Shown one piece after another: positions 27,099 to 37,800 of a DNA stretch of 61,969 nt. The first letter of the stretch is position 1. Each line of letters opens with the position of its first letter. The stretch is from Ornithinibacillus contaminans (GTDB lineage Bacteria > Bacillota > Bacilli > Bacillales > Amphibacillaceae): assembly GCF_001038425.2 (NCBI RefSeq), contig NZ_LDPV02000011.1, positions 1-61,969 on the forward strand, given 5' to 3'. The notes under the pieces are model-generated. The model ran no database searches. It was given only the letters and a program-made list of their open reading frames with translations, and was not told the origin of the DNA. Made by a program: the position numbers and the translations under genes.

Positions 27099-28964
27099 TT
27101 ATGATGATATTTCCGTTTCCATATCCACAAAGAAACGCTTGTACCACACTAAAAATACATAAACTGTCCAAATATATCGAGCACGATTTGCTTGGCCATG
27201 ATAGTGCTCATCAAGGTACTTAAGCAACTCATCAACTTCAAAAAACTCTTCTGCGATAGTTGATTCAAACATTTCTCGTACACGACTATAGTATTTCGCT
27301 TGCTTCAACCAATCACGGAATGGTACTGGGAAACCAACTTTTGGACGCTTTGCCCATTCGTCTGGTAATACTTCATTCGCAGCCTTACGAAGTACATATT
27401 TCGTATCGATATCATTTACTTTTAAATGCGCTGGAATTTTTCCTGCCATTTCCATCACTTCTTTATCCAAAAATGGAACACGAAGCTCAATGGAATGGGC
27501 TGAACTCATTTTATCTGCTTTTAGTAATATATCACCTGGTAGCCAATGCTTCATATCTACATATTGCATTTTCGTCACATTATCTTTACCCGCAACACGT
27601 TGATAGGATTCACGAACAATCTCAACAGGTGTTGGTGCATTTTTATAGTCATCTTTCAAAACAGACAAAGCATCCTTCTCATCGAAAATTTTAGCCTGTC
27701 CGATGAATTTTTCCTCAACCCTTTGTCCCCCTTTTACGAAGAAGGTAGTAATGCGATTTTCAGGAAGAACCTTCGCAGCATGGTATACCATACGGCGTAA
27801 GAAGAACGGGATTTTCTCATATGCACGCATTTCTTTTGACGTTTCATACCAAGCATAACCGCCAAAGATTTCATCTGCACCCTCACCAGAAAGTAATACA
27901 GTCGCATGCTTACTAGCAAGCTCTGCTAAGAAATACAACGGTACAGAGGATAGGTTTGATTGTGGTTCATCCATATGGTACTGCACGGTAGGAATCACAT
28001 CAAAAAACTCATCTGCACTAATTATTTTCTTATGGTTCTCAATGCCTAGCTGTTTCGAAAGGTCAGCAGCAATATTAGTTTCATTGAATATGCCTTCATA
28101 GTCTTTGAATCCAACCGAGAAGGTTTTGTCAGGCTTCAGTAATGCAGTGATATAGCTGGAATCTACCCCACCAGATAGGAAAGATCCAACTTTCACATCA
28201 CTAATTCGGTGGTAATTAACCGATTCCTTCATCGTCTCTTTAATCTGTTCCACATAAAATTCAAGGGAATTTTCTTCGGTTTCAAACGGAACATCCCAAT
28301 ATTGGTTAATTTCCATTTCTCCATTTTTATAAAGCATATAATGCCCAGGACGAAGCTTGTATACACCCTTAAAGAACGTTTCATCAAGCGCAGAATATTG
28401 GAATGTCAAGTATGGCTTCAATGCTTGTTTATTTAATTCTTTTTGGAAACCTGGGAATTTCATAAACGATTTAATTTCTGATCCAAATAATAACGAGTTA
28501 TCTGTTGTATTTTGTGTATAATAAAGTGGTTTAATCCCAAAGAAATCACGCGCAATAACTAATGTTTCTGCTTTTTTATCCCATAAGGCAAAAGCGAACA
28601 TTCCACGTAATTTTTGTAAAATATCCACACCATACTCTTCATAGCCATGAATGATAACTTCTGTGTCACTTTGACTCTTAAACACATGACCTTTTTCCTT
28701 TAATTCATCCATTAATGCCTGATAATTATAAATTTCCCCATTAAAAATCAACGAAACGGAATCATCTTCATTAAACATTGGCTGACTAGCATCTGTTGTT
28801 AAGTCAATGATTTGTAGTCTTCTAAACCCTAACGTAACATTTCCATCCACAAAAAAGCCGTCACTATCAGGACCACGGTGTCCTATCGTATTCATCATTT
28901 CTTGTATTACATTTGATTTATCTATATCGATTGTATTAGTCGCGAATCCAACTATACCGCACAT
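27099..28964 (-). CDS. asnB: Asparagine synthetase (glutamine-hydrolysing), AsnB type
   Basis: A 621-residue enzyme with the glutaminase domain beginning MCGIVGFATN (Cys2 nucleophile), then 'HRGPDSDGFF', 'NGEIYNYQALM' and 'DFFGIKPLYY', and the synthetase domain with 'KVGSFLSGGVDSSYIT' and 'LSGEGADEIFGGYAWY'. It is the second such gene in the window and is not a recent copy of the one at 14255: the two differ throughout. In Bacillus subtilis AsnB also amidates meso-diaminopimelate in the wall; whether this one does is unknown. Shine-Dalgarno AGAGGAGA precedes the ATG. No T-box was seen in its leader. Confidence 0.93.
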   Translation of the reverse strand: MCGIVGFATNTIDIDKSNVIQEMMNTIGHRGPDSDGFFVDGNVTLGFRRLQIIDLTTDASQPMFNEDDSVSLIFNGEIYNYQALMDELKEKGHVFKSQSDTEVIIHGYEEYGVDILQKLRGMFAFALWDKKAETLVIARDFFGIKPLYYTQNTTDNSLLFGSEIKSFMKFPGFQKELNKQALKPYLTFQYSALDETFFKGVYKLRPGHYMLYKNGEMEINQYWDVPFETEENSLEFYVEQIKETMKESVNYHRISDVKVGSFLSGGVDSSYITALLKPDKTFSVGFKDYEGIFNETNIAADLSKQLGIENHKKIISADEFFDVIPTVQYHMDEPQSNLSSVPLYFLAELASKHATVLLSGEGADEIFGGYAWYETSKEMRAYEKIPFFLRRMVYHAAKVLPENRITTFFVKGGQRVEEKFIGQAKIFDEKDALSVLKDDYKNAPTPVEIVRESYQRVAGKDNVTKMQYVDMKHWLPGDILLKADKMSSAHSIELRVPFLDKEVMEMAGKIPAHLKVNDIDTKYVLRKAANEVLPDEWAKRPKVGFPVPFRDWLKQAKYYSRVREMFESTIAEEFFEVDELLKYLDEHYHGQANRARYIWTVYVFLVWYKRFFVDMETEISS

Positions 28965-29258
28965 AGCATGATCTCCTCTTAGTTTGAAATAATATCCGGT
29001 ATCCTACTAACTTATCTATCTAGTAGTGTAAACATGTTCTCTTTCATTTCATACCTACTAATTTTATCAAGTTAGTGACACAATCACAAGCCTAATTATG
29101 ACAGCCTCCAGCTTTATTTTTTCAGGGAGTAGATTCAGGTTCACCGTTAATACGAAAAAAAGAAAGTAGTCCGGGGGTGAACTACTTCCTTGGGTACGTG
29201 AAGGGGCCAAGCGTGGAGACATGAGGAATAGAGAAGGAATATAAAGAGGGGATGTTTA
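28965..29258. other. Leader of asnB and 3' region of a short minus-strand gene
   Basis: AT-rich. A weak inverted repeat (GTAGT-C / G-AACTAC near 29163-29186) follows the short gene and may terminate it. No further gene is supportable. Confidence 0.35.
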
Positions 29259-29390
29259 TCATGCAGGTGGTCTATATGACATTTCTGCCAAACGACGATT
29301 GGTTGCAGCAATGATTTCCAATAACTGTACAATCGTCTTCTCATGTTGCTCCACCCTCCTTTTCAACTCTTGAAATTCACTTTTATTCAT
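29259..29390 (-). CDS. Short coiled-coil peptide, hypothetical (43 aa)
   Basis: A reading frame of 43 codons starting MNKSEFQELKRR, continuing with a heptad-like amphipathic helix 'VEQHEKTIVQLLEIIAATN' and ending 'RRLAEMSYRPPA'. Support for coding: a GGGAG Shine-Dalgarno about 10 nt before the ATG, charged amphipathic composition, and an in-frame stop followed by a hairpin. A longer frame at 29147-29344 on the same strand in another phase has no ribosome site and looks random. Function unknown; a small DNA- or membrane-associated dimer is conceivable. Confidence 0.6.
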   Translation of the reverse strand: MNKSEFQELKRRVEQHEKTIVQLLEIIAATNRRLAEMSYRPPA

Positions 29391-29716
29391 TCATGATTCA
29401 CTCCCTTCTATCCCTTGCCTTTATATGTATCACAAATGGGTATTTTAGACTAATTTCTATTTTTATGTTTTTTGACTTATTTCGACAGTATAAATGCTAT
29501 AAAAAAATCATATTCCGAGATACTTTCATTAATTATTTGATTTTCAAGCGAAATTTTCTTATGAAAATAAATTTACTTCTTTCGTTCAACAAATTTCGAC
29601 AAGAGTGATTGGAACCTCATGGAAATGTCTATGTTACCTAAATTTCACAAAGATTTCTTGAATAAAATACTTCCTCCTTAATATACTTGGTAACATGACT
29701 TAAAGGAGGGTGTTAA
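29391..29716. other. AT-rich intergenic region with CCTCCTT/AAGGAGG inverted repeat
   Basis: No gene supported. Upstream of the next gene, CCTCCTT (29673-29679) is complementary to the Shine-Dalgarno AAGGAGG (29703-29709). A TTGAAT-17-ATATAC pair (29658-29686) could be the promoter. Confidence 0.4.
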
Positions 29717-30178
29717 ATGCCTGGTAGCACTTTTTCAACGGAATTAAATTTGCCAATTGAGATGATTTGGGATTTTGTAAGTGATATGAATAAGTGGGCA
29801 CCTTTAGTTCCTGGCTATATCGAACATAAGATTCTTAACGAGAGACAGTCGACCTGGAAATTTAAAGGCGATATCGGTAAGCTCCAGAAAACAATTAGTA
29901 TGCGAATTGATATTACCGAATGGATAAAACCAACAAAAGTTCGATTCACATTAACTGGTATTAGTGAGAACGTCACTGGTAATGGATATTTCGAAGCGAA
30001 AAGCATTACTGATTTGGAGACAAAGATGACTGGAAACCTTAATGTTACTGCAAAAGGTATTATGGGTCCGGTGATAAATCCCGTATTAAAAACATTGATC
30101 CCGAAAACAACCCAAAAATTAACCGAAGCAGTTGCAACCCAGCTAGTTGAAAATCAGCGAGTGATGGCAAGAGGATAG
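29717..30178 (+). CDS. SRPBCC family protein (CoxG/START-like)
   Basis: A 153-residue protein of the SRPBCC (START/Bet v 1-like) superfamily, closest in pattern to CoxG, carbon monoxide dehydrogenase subunit G. The features are the N-terminal 'STELNLPIEMIWDFVSDMNKWAPLVPGYI', i.e. strand, helix with W-D-F-V-S-D, and the 'PGY' turn, a middle 'TGNGYFEAKSI', and the C-terminal amphipathic helix. It binds a hydrophobic ligand or associates with the membrane. No CO dehydrogenase genes are in the window, so the role is open. Strong AAAGGAGGG Shine-Dalgarno, possibly masked (see the anti-Shine-Dalgarno note). Confidence 0.8.
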   Translation: MPGSTFSTELNLPIEMIWDFVSDMNKWAPLVPGYIEHKILNERQSTWKFKGDIGKLQKTISMRIDITEWIKPTKVRFTLTGISENVTGNGYFEAKSITDLETKMTGNLNVTAKGIMGPVINPVLKTLIPKTTQKLTEAVATQLVENQRVMARG

Positions 30179-30280
30179 CAATTATGATTCGTTATTATTT
30201 TTTTGAAAGATAGTGGCTTTTGGGTCATCATGACGTAATCTAATCTCGCTCTATTTACGTGAGGATATCCATGACCACCA

Positions 30281-30405
30281 AAACGAAAAGGGACAAAAGT
30301 GTTGGTAAGATAAAATACGAACGTTGGTGCACGATACGTGATCCGAGAGTATCGTGTATTGTTCGACTTTTTATCTTCTCATTTACATTTGTCCCTCTTC
30401 GTTTT
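30281..30405. repeat. Intergenic inverted-repeat element, copy 3 (bidirectional terminator candidate)
   Basis: Arms AACGAAAAGGGACAAA and TTTGTCCCTCTTCGTT enclose GGTAAGATAAAATACGAACG-type sequence shared with the copies at 45387 and 7709, plus TTGGTGCACGATAC. It lies between convergent genes. Confidence 0.75.
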
Positions 30406-30449
30406 TATCTAGTTGTTTTTGTTACCTATTAACCTGAGAAACGTACTTC

Positions 30450-30710
30450 CTACTGCTTCATTTCCCATTCATGAATTTCATACCCTCTTGCACCAGTTTC
30501 AATATATGGATCCTTTACTGCCATCGCTTCAGCCTCCGCTAAGCTCACTGCTTTGTAGATAACTAATCCACCTGCACCGTCAGTAAATCTGCCCTTTGCA
30601 AAGATATGCCCTTCCTGTTGTTTTTCCTCTAGATAGGCTAAGTGCTCCGCTCGATATCGTGTACTTTTTTCTTGATCCTTCATTGGTAAAAACACTGCAA
30701 AATATTTCAT
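30450..30710 (-). CDS. YciI family protein
   Basis: An 86-residue alpha/beta protein of the YciI-like family: 'KYFAVFLPMKD' first strand, 'RAEHLAYLEEKQQEGHIFAKG' with the conserved His of 'AEHLAYL', and 'GGLVIYKAVSLAEAEAMAVKDPY' (A-E-A motif, then 'DPYIETGA'). The family has a ferredoxin-like fold with a putative His-Asp site, of unknown reaction. Shine-Dalgarno AAAGGGGAG precedes the ATG. Probably monocistronic. Confidence 0.88.
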   Translation of the reverse strand: MKYFAVFLPMKDQEKSTRYRAEHLAYLEEKQQEGHIFAKGRFTDGAGGLVIYKAVSLAEAEAMAVKDPYIETGARGYEIHEWEMKQ

Positions 30711-30833
30711 ATGCGGCTCCCCTTTGCTTTTACGATTTTTTCTTAAACTGTATTGCTATCATAATTCTAACAGAATTGCCAAATACTAATAAGTAAGAAC
30801 GTACATATTCGTATTTGAAAGGAGTAATTCTAG

Positions 30834-31292
30834 ATGAATTATAAGGCACTAGGTATCAAATTAATTATCAATATTATTGTTGTATTTTCTATCTTCGGTA
30901 TTTTTTATGATGCTTCCTTATTGAATCTATTTTGGATTAGTATACTTTCCACACTACTTGCATATTTCATTGGTGACCGCATTCTCTTACCGCGATTTGG
31001 CAATACGATAGCGACAATTGCAGATTTCGGACTTGCTTTTATATCATTAGCTGCCCTTGGTAGTATTTTAATTCAAACCGACATGCCCATTGTCCTTGCA
31101 GCATTGTTCGCAGCCTTTTTCCTCGCACTTACCGAACCATTTTTGCACACTTACTTAATCGAAAAATCTAAAACTGAAAAGAGACACACCAGTAGAACAG
31201 CAAATCGTCGGTTTCAAACCGAGTTTGGCGAAGAGACCTCAACACTGGATAGGACGAAGAATAAGCCCGCAAATAGAGACCCAAGAAAATAA
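30834..31292 (+). CDS. YndM-like DUF2512 membrane protein
   Basis: A 152-residue protein with four membrane segments (about 5-25, 29-48, 57-78, 85-105) and a charged, hydrophilic tail of about 45 residues rich in Arg, Lys and Thr. The arrangement, with 'GDRILLPRFGNTIATIADFGLAF' (D-R-I-L-L-P-R core) between segments two and three, matches the DUF2512 family (Bacillus subtilis YndM). Function unknown. The AAAGGAG Shine-Dalgarno is 9 nt from the ATG; a terminator follows. Confidence 0.82.
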   Translation: MNYKALGIKLIINIIVVFSIFGIFYDASLLNLFWISILSTLLAYFIGDRILLPRFGNTIATIADFGLAFISLAALGSILIQTDMPIVLAALFAAFFLALTEPFLHTYLIEKSKTEKRHTSRTANRRFQTEFGEETSTLDRTKNKPANRDPRK

Positions 31293-31301
31293 TAGGCAAA
31301 T

Positions 31302-31343
31302 AAAAACGCTACGAATTGGCTCACTCCTTTTCGTAGCATTTTT
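31302..31343. terminator. Bidirectional intrinsic terminator
   Basis: GCTACGAA (31308-31315) and TTCGTAGC (31330-31337) with A and T runs on the outer sides. Convergent genes on both sides. Confidence 0.88.
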
Positions 31344-31346
31344 ACA

Positions 31347-31688
31347 TTACTCCAATCGATGGCGCTCACTATGAATAATCTCTTCTAATGACGTCTCCGA
31401 TTTCGTATGGTTATGAATATCACAATAGTACACCACCGTTTTGATTCGGTGTGAAATATGGCAGGTTCGTGTTCGCTTCATAAAATTTTTCCAGTATGTA
31501 TAGTCATGTGTCCCTACCTCGATGACATTATAATCAACACTGGATTTCTGCCAATTATGCTCTTCTAATGAAGTCGGGATTCTCTCCATCATCTCAAGGT
31601 TAGCCACACGATAATCAAATCCCGTTAAAGCCATCCATACAAGCAACAATATCCCAATTCGAAAATATAACAACCTCAACATCATCAC
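31347..31688 (-). CDS. Hypothetical protein with N-terminal membrane segment
   Basis: About 113 residues from the tandem ATG codons at 31688/31685. One hydrophobic segment (MMLRLLYFRIGILLLVWMALTG, described as residues 1-22) is followed by a basic, His- and Cys-containing domain ('RTRTCHISHRIKTVVYYCDIH'). No strong Shine-Dalgarno; an earlier in-frame start would reach into the REP-like repeat at 31768. No homologous family recognised. Confidence 0.45.
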   Translation of the reverse strand: MMMLRLLYFRIGILLLVWMALTGFDYRVANLEMMERIPTSLEEHNWQKSSVDYNVIEVGTHDYTYWKNFMKRTRTCHISHRIKTVVYYCDIHNHTKSETSLEEIIHSERHRLE

Positions 31689-31747
31689 CACACTAAATAG
31701 AATAACCTCAGTAAAGTAATTTCCTAAAATAGAAATGATATACATAA

Positions 31748-31802
31748 AGAGGTGCCAACCACACACCCATTCGACAAAATTCGGGTGGTGACAGGCACCT
31801 CT
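31748..31802. repeat. REP-like element A, also a hairpin at the 3' end of the giant protease gene
   Basis: Core CATTCGACAAAATTCGGG then TGGTGACAGGCACC (31768-31799), plus strand. Here the preceding AGAGGTGCC (31748-31756) pairs with GGCACCTCT (31794-31802), making a 9-bp outer stem around an inner ACCC/GGGT. It lies 6 bp after the stop codon of the 9.1-kb protease gene and may serve as its terminator. Confidence 0.8.
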
Positions 31803-31808
31803 ACAAGC

Positions 31809-34800
31809 TTACTCTTTGGTCATAATGTTATTTCTTGGTCTTATATTAATGGTCATTTCTGTTTCGCTTTGGGTGAAGCCATCTTCATTTACTGCTTCTG
31901 CTACCAGTTGGTATTCACCTTGTGGTAAGTATAGCTTTTCATTAAAGACGCCACCTGGATTTGTTTTTGTTTCAATTACTAGTGTGTCTCCATCATAAAT
32001 GCGGATGGTCGTACTTGGATCAGCTGTTCCACCTATAACGATTGGTGCACCGTCTCGTTGCTCATCAGATTCTTTCTTCCAAACTGGTGCTGATGGTAAT
32101 TGGCCTGTTGCATCTTTTGCCCATTCCACCGCTTGGGCAAATAGTTGTTTTCCTTCTTCTGTCCATCCTCTTGTTGGACCAACCATATTATTAACCGCAA
32201 AGGCCGATAATAGTAAATGCATATGCTCATTGCTACGGAATGTGTAGGCAATGGATGACCCTTTATCCGCTTCATCTACTGCTAAATTGCCAAGTGTCAT
32301 ACCACGATAATCGGTAAAGGTCGCATAAGGACTTTTCGCAGCCAAAATTGGAATTGGACCAGATTCAAACCCTTCAAATATCGGGTGATCAGTCATATCT
32401 GTTTGGATAAACACCTCGCCCTCATCGTATCCCTGTTCATGTAATGCTGGATATCCTAACGCCCCTTCCAGTAATGGAATAGACCCAGTCGTTCCCCACG
32501 TATCAAGGAATACTAAGCTCGTCTGATATTGATCACTGGCAGCAACTAACGCCTCGACATCGGCTGGTTCTGCATCACTAGCGTTCACAATGATTACATC
32601 GTACAAATTAACATTATCCAGCACATTCCAATTAACCTGCTCTGCTGCTAGATTTTTTTCCTGTAGTACATTCGATATTTCTCCCTTGAAATCACCGAGT
32701 ACAGCAATATTATAGGAACTAATGGAAGCATTTAACTCCACGTTTTGCCCATTTTCAATCGTCACTGCTTCAGTCATTGTCAGATAGCCATCTTTTTCAA
32801 ATGTTAAAACATACTCACCAGCTAAAAGCTCTGTTAATTGATAGTTTCCGTCCGAATCAGATGTAGCTGTCATTTCCAGTGCTTCGTCTTGATTTGTGGC
32901 AGTAATCGTCACATCGGATAATCCTTCACCGTTTGGTGTTGTCACTTGCCCATAAATCGTCATACGCTCTGATGCTTGGAGGGTGACGTTTAGTTCTACT
33001 GCATCTCCAATATTTTCCACCACAACTGTTTCCTGTACTGGTTCATAGCCAATCGCAGTAATGGAAACTGTATGCTCTCCCGTACCAACCCCGATCGTAA
33101 AGCGTCCCTGATCATTAGTACGGACCGAAATATTCTCATCCGGTATTCGGACAGTTGCACCTTCAATTGGTTCTCCGTCCTCTGTTTGGACAACACCCGA
33201 AATTTCTCCAAGGGACGCATGGATTGCCCAATCTACTGCATTGATATAAATATTTCTTGCATCGTCCGTCCACCGTTCTCCCGGAGACCCGTAGATACTT
33301 GATGCCAAACCACTAAGCAATAGATGGACATGTCCACTGGATCGGAAATCATATGCAATTCCGCTGCCTAAGCGTCCTTCATCAACATGTCGTAAATCAG
33401 CAATGGTTGTGCCACTATAATCATCAAACACACCATATTGTTGTGTACTATCCTTTCTCTCCAATATTGTAATTTGATCGCCTACATTATATCCCCTAAA
33501 TATCGGGTGCTCTTCCAACACTTCATATTCAACTGAATCTGTAACAAAATCAGTATTCGTAGACCCTGGGTCATCTAAATAGTCTCGTAAATGATTGATT
33601 GAGCCAGTGCCATATTGATTTGGAAAAATCATGCTAACCTGCGCCTCATCAGCAGCATTAATTAAAGCTAGAAAATCTGCCTCTGTCATACTTGTAGCCG
33701 CATCGTTGAAAATAACTAGCGCAAAATCTTCTATTCTATCCTTAACTAGCCCGTGTTCATTACGATCAAATTCCACAACCTCATACCCATTTTCCTCTAA
33801 GAACGGAGTCAATCTTCCATGATTCGCACTAGTTGCGATGACCGCAATCGCCTGTGAATCTGCTAGCGTCATGGTTAACGATGATGTTTGCCCTTCTATC
33901 AGGGTAACCGAACTCGTTTGTGGCTGAAACCCGCTAGCTGTTACGCGTACATCATACACACCCTCTGGTACGACTAATTGGAATGTGCCGTTCTCATTCG
34001 TTTCTGTTTTTAACGGTGTACCTAGCACTTCCACTACCGCTCCAGCAATGACATCACCAGTTGCGCTTGAACGCACGATTCCTGAGAGCTCCCCAACTGC
34101 ATCTGACTGTAGCACAAAGCTCTGCTCTAGGATTTTTCCGTTTTCTACTTGGACGTTAAATTGTTTCGTTTCATGACCAAATCCCGCTATCATTAACGTA
34201 TAGGATCCTTCTGCAAGACCAACAAAGAAATTACCATTATTATCAGTTTCTACTGTTTGACCAGTTTCCTCCACCGTAATCTCCGCTTGAATCACAGCAT
34301 CCAAATCATTCATTACCTGTCCTCTAATCTCACCAGCATAGCTACCTTCATGGTCAATCGCCCAAAGAACAGCATTGCTAATGATTTTTTCACGATTTTC
34401 ATCAAATGCTGGTTGGCCAGGATAGTAACCATAACCAAATGTCATGCCACCAAGTAATATTTCTACGCTATTAATAGTACGCCCTTTAAAGCCCACCATA
34501 TAGCCTTCTTCCTCTACGCCTTCCTTCTCATAATCCATGAGCATCGTACCAGTATAGTCATCAAAGCCGTAGTAATATCCGCTGTTCCCATTAAATTGGA
34601 ACGTTTCTGGCACTCCTTCAAAAATAGGATGGTCCTGTACAATAGTTGCTGTCTGTATGCCACTGCCACTACCACGATACTCAACTCCCGGATCACCGAA
34701 ATAGTCATATAAGTAGCGGATACTACCTTTACCACCATGTTGGCCCGTCCAGATGACTGATGTTTCCGTTTCATCAAGTGCTTTTACAAATGCTTTAAAC

Positions 34801-37800
34801 GTCTCTTCATCTGGTATCAAATCATTGTTATAATCCGAATTTGCAAACACTAAATCAACTTCGTCCAACATCTCCACATCATCATAGAACATAGATACTG
34901 TATTATAGCCCTTTTCCTTCAAATACGCTGCTACAGTTCCGTAAGAAGCCGACTGGGCATCCACGACTATACCAACTGTCGGGGAAGGTCGTAATGCGGT
35001 ATTATATGTTTTGGTTTCACCTGGACCGATTTCAATCGTTAACTTTTCTTCTAAAAATCCGTCCTTCGATATCTCTACGTCATAGGTACCTGGCTCCAAA
35101 TCGTCAATTTGATAGTAGCCTAATTCATCCGTATATGCTTCACGTGGATAGCCAACTACTTTTACATACGCTTCTGGGATAGCGGAAAATTGTGCCTGGT
35201 TGGTAATTTGACCCTTTAATACACCAACATCCTCCTGTAATGCCATCTCCAAATTCATTGGCTCCAGTGCATCACTAATGGTAATAGTAAAGGTTTGTGT
35301 CACATAGCCATAGGCAGCTAATGTGATCGTTGCATCACCATCTAAAGCAGCAATGTTAAATTCAGGATTCTCTGGGCTTGTTTCTGCTGTCATTTCAACC
35401 CCATCCATCTCTAATGTAACGTCAGCCTCAATCGCTTCTCCATTTTCATTCGTAATGCTACCACGGAACACATTAAAATCTTCATATGCCGCCCATATTA
35501 CAGAATCAATAAAAAGCTGCTTTCCGCTATCTGTATAATCTTCACCATCATGAGCAAGCTCTGCACTATGGCCACTTAGTAGTAACTCCATGCTGTCACC
35601 AGTACGTGGTTTAAACCCAACACCAGCCCCATGAACCGTTTCATTGCCCGCATGTTTTATATCTGCTAGGACATAGCCAGAATAATCATTAAACGAGGAA
35701 ACACGACTACCATCCGGAACAAGTAAATCTATTGTTTCTCCAGCTGCAAGCTCCCCAAACAATGGATTTTCTTCACGGACAACATATTGCGCAGCGCTTG
35801 TTCGAACATTAACAGTTTCCCGTGTGGCAGGATCCTTTCTAGCGTTTGTCAACGCATAAATCCCCCCGCCGGAAAAATAGGAATCCCCATAGATAATACT
35901 TACACCTTGCTCGTCTGCAGCTTGTTCTAGATTTTTCAGACTCGCCTCCGTCACACCACTAGCATTATTGAAAAACACGACATCATAAGCATCAATTTCT
36001 TCAGTCAACGTCGCAATGGACGTATAATTCGTTGTATCAATATTCGCTTCTGCAAATAGCATATCAAGTGTATAGCCATAAGTCTTGTCTCCAAGAATAG
36101 CTAGCTCTGGCTCTGGTGTTAATGCCTGATTATATTCTACCGGCGGTCCATTTAACTCCAACACATTTTGACTAAGTACATATTCATCGTGATTAAACTC
36201 GATCGTATAAATGGCTGCCGGAAGCGCATCGAATTCATAATAGCCATTCGTCCCTGTCGTTGTCTCTGCCACAAGTTCCTCTGATTCGTTCTTCAACAGG
36301 ACTTGAACATTTGCGACTGAATTCGTAGACATAGCATCCGTAACGATACCTGATAGTTTGCCATCAGTTGAAGAAGTTAACTGAATCGCTTCTGTGATTG
36401 GTTGACCGTTTTCAAAGGTAACCTCGACGATTTCTGTTTCATAGCCTGTTAGACGAACCTCTAATTCATAAGTTCCTTCATCATGGAACAGCTCGAATTG
36501 ACCGTGATCATCTGCTTTCACTTGGACGCCTGTTTCGATTACTTGAACACGTGCCTGTACAGGATTTCCTTGTTGATCGGTGACTTGCCCGGTTAATTTT
36601 CCAAAAGCTGCATCGTCTAATAAAAACTGCACCGAATTTACGAGTACATTATGCTGTGGCTGTAACCAGTGTTGGGTAGGAAGATTCCAGGAAGCAGTTG
36701 AATTATTTGCTAACAACAAGTGTGCACTATTTTCAGAAACTGCTTTATACGCAACCCCTGCACCTACATTTCCTAATCTACCGCTAATGACAGTAGCTAA
36801 GTTCCTACCTGAGAATCCATTAAACCAGCTTCCTTTTCCACTATTCATGATGGGAATTTCGTCTCCCTGACTATAGTCATCAAAGATTGGGTGATCCTGA
36901 CTAACTTTTAACGAAATAGATGCATCATTAAAGTCGCTCTCTAAGGAAACTGGGTCCTGATAATGGGTAACTAAATCACTAATAGAGCCATAACTTGGTC
37001 CCCAAACATCGGTAAAAATAACACTGACATCAGCGACTAATGCTTCTGCCAATAAAGCATCTAATTCCGCTTTACTAGGAGTCCAGCCACCAGATGTGTA
37101 AGCACCATTTAGATATAGCAGGCTGTAATTCTCAATTTCCCCTTGGATATCCTCCCAAGTACGCTCTTCTGCTGGTATACCATTTCCATTTAATAGATTG
37201 ACAATGGTAGCATTATAGTCATTTAAAACGGCAACATCGATTGGATTAAGCTCAACCGATAACGCAAACTGTTCACCAGCACTGATTGTAACTGGTTGAC
37301 TTTCCTTAACGTACCCACTTCCATCAAATAACACATCATAATTACCTGCATAAATCGATGGAAACTCGAACACTCCTTCCTCATCTGTTGTCGCCTCTAA
37401 AGACGTATCTTGAACGGTCACCTGAACCCCAGCTACAGCTTTACCACTCCGACTATCAACAACTGTTCCTGTGAGCTGTCCCTGTTCAACAGGATTCAAC
37501 TGATACGTATGATTGAATCGGTAGCCTGATTGAATGACAAATTGCGATTCTACCTGCTCCAAGCCATTGCTACTAATTCGGACATCATAGCTACCAGGGA
37601 GCAAGGACATTTCAAATTCCCCATTGCTATTCGTGTCGGTTTTCAACTCCGTTCCAACAATTCTCACTGTTCCTACCACAGGATTTCCTGCACCATCCTG
37701 AATTGTACCAGCCAGAATTCCTGGGGCTAAGAATCGTTCTAGTCCATTTTGTGTTGCAACAATAATTTGTCCATTTGAAATTGCTGGCGTAGACGAACTG

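Noticed and set aside
28965-29100. T-box leader for asnB
   Set aside because: I could not find the conserved T-box sequence or a terminator before the gene.
29147-29344. 65-codon minus-strand frame after asnB
   Set aside because: Composition looks random, there is no ribosome site, and it overlaps the better-supported 43-codon gene in another phase.
29393-29608. 71-codon plus-strand frame, hydrophobic
   Set aside because: AT-rich with no Shine-Dalgarno; Phe/Ile/Leu bias comes from base composition.
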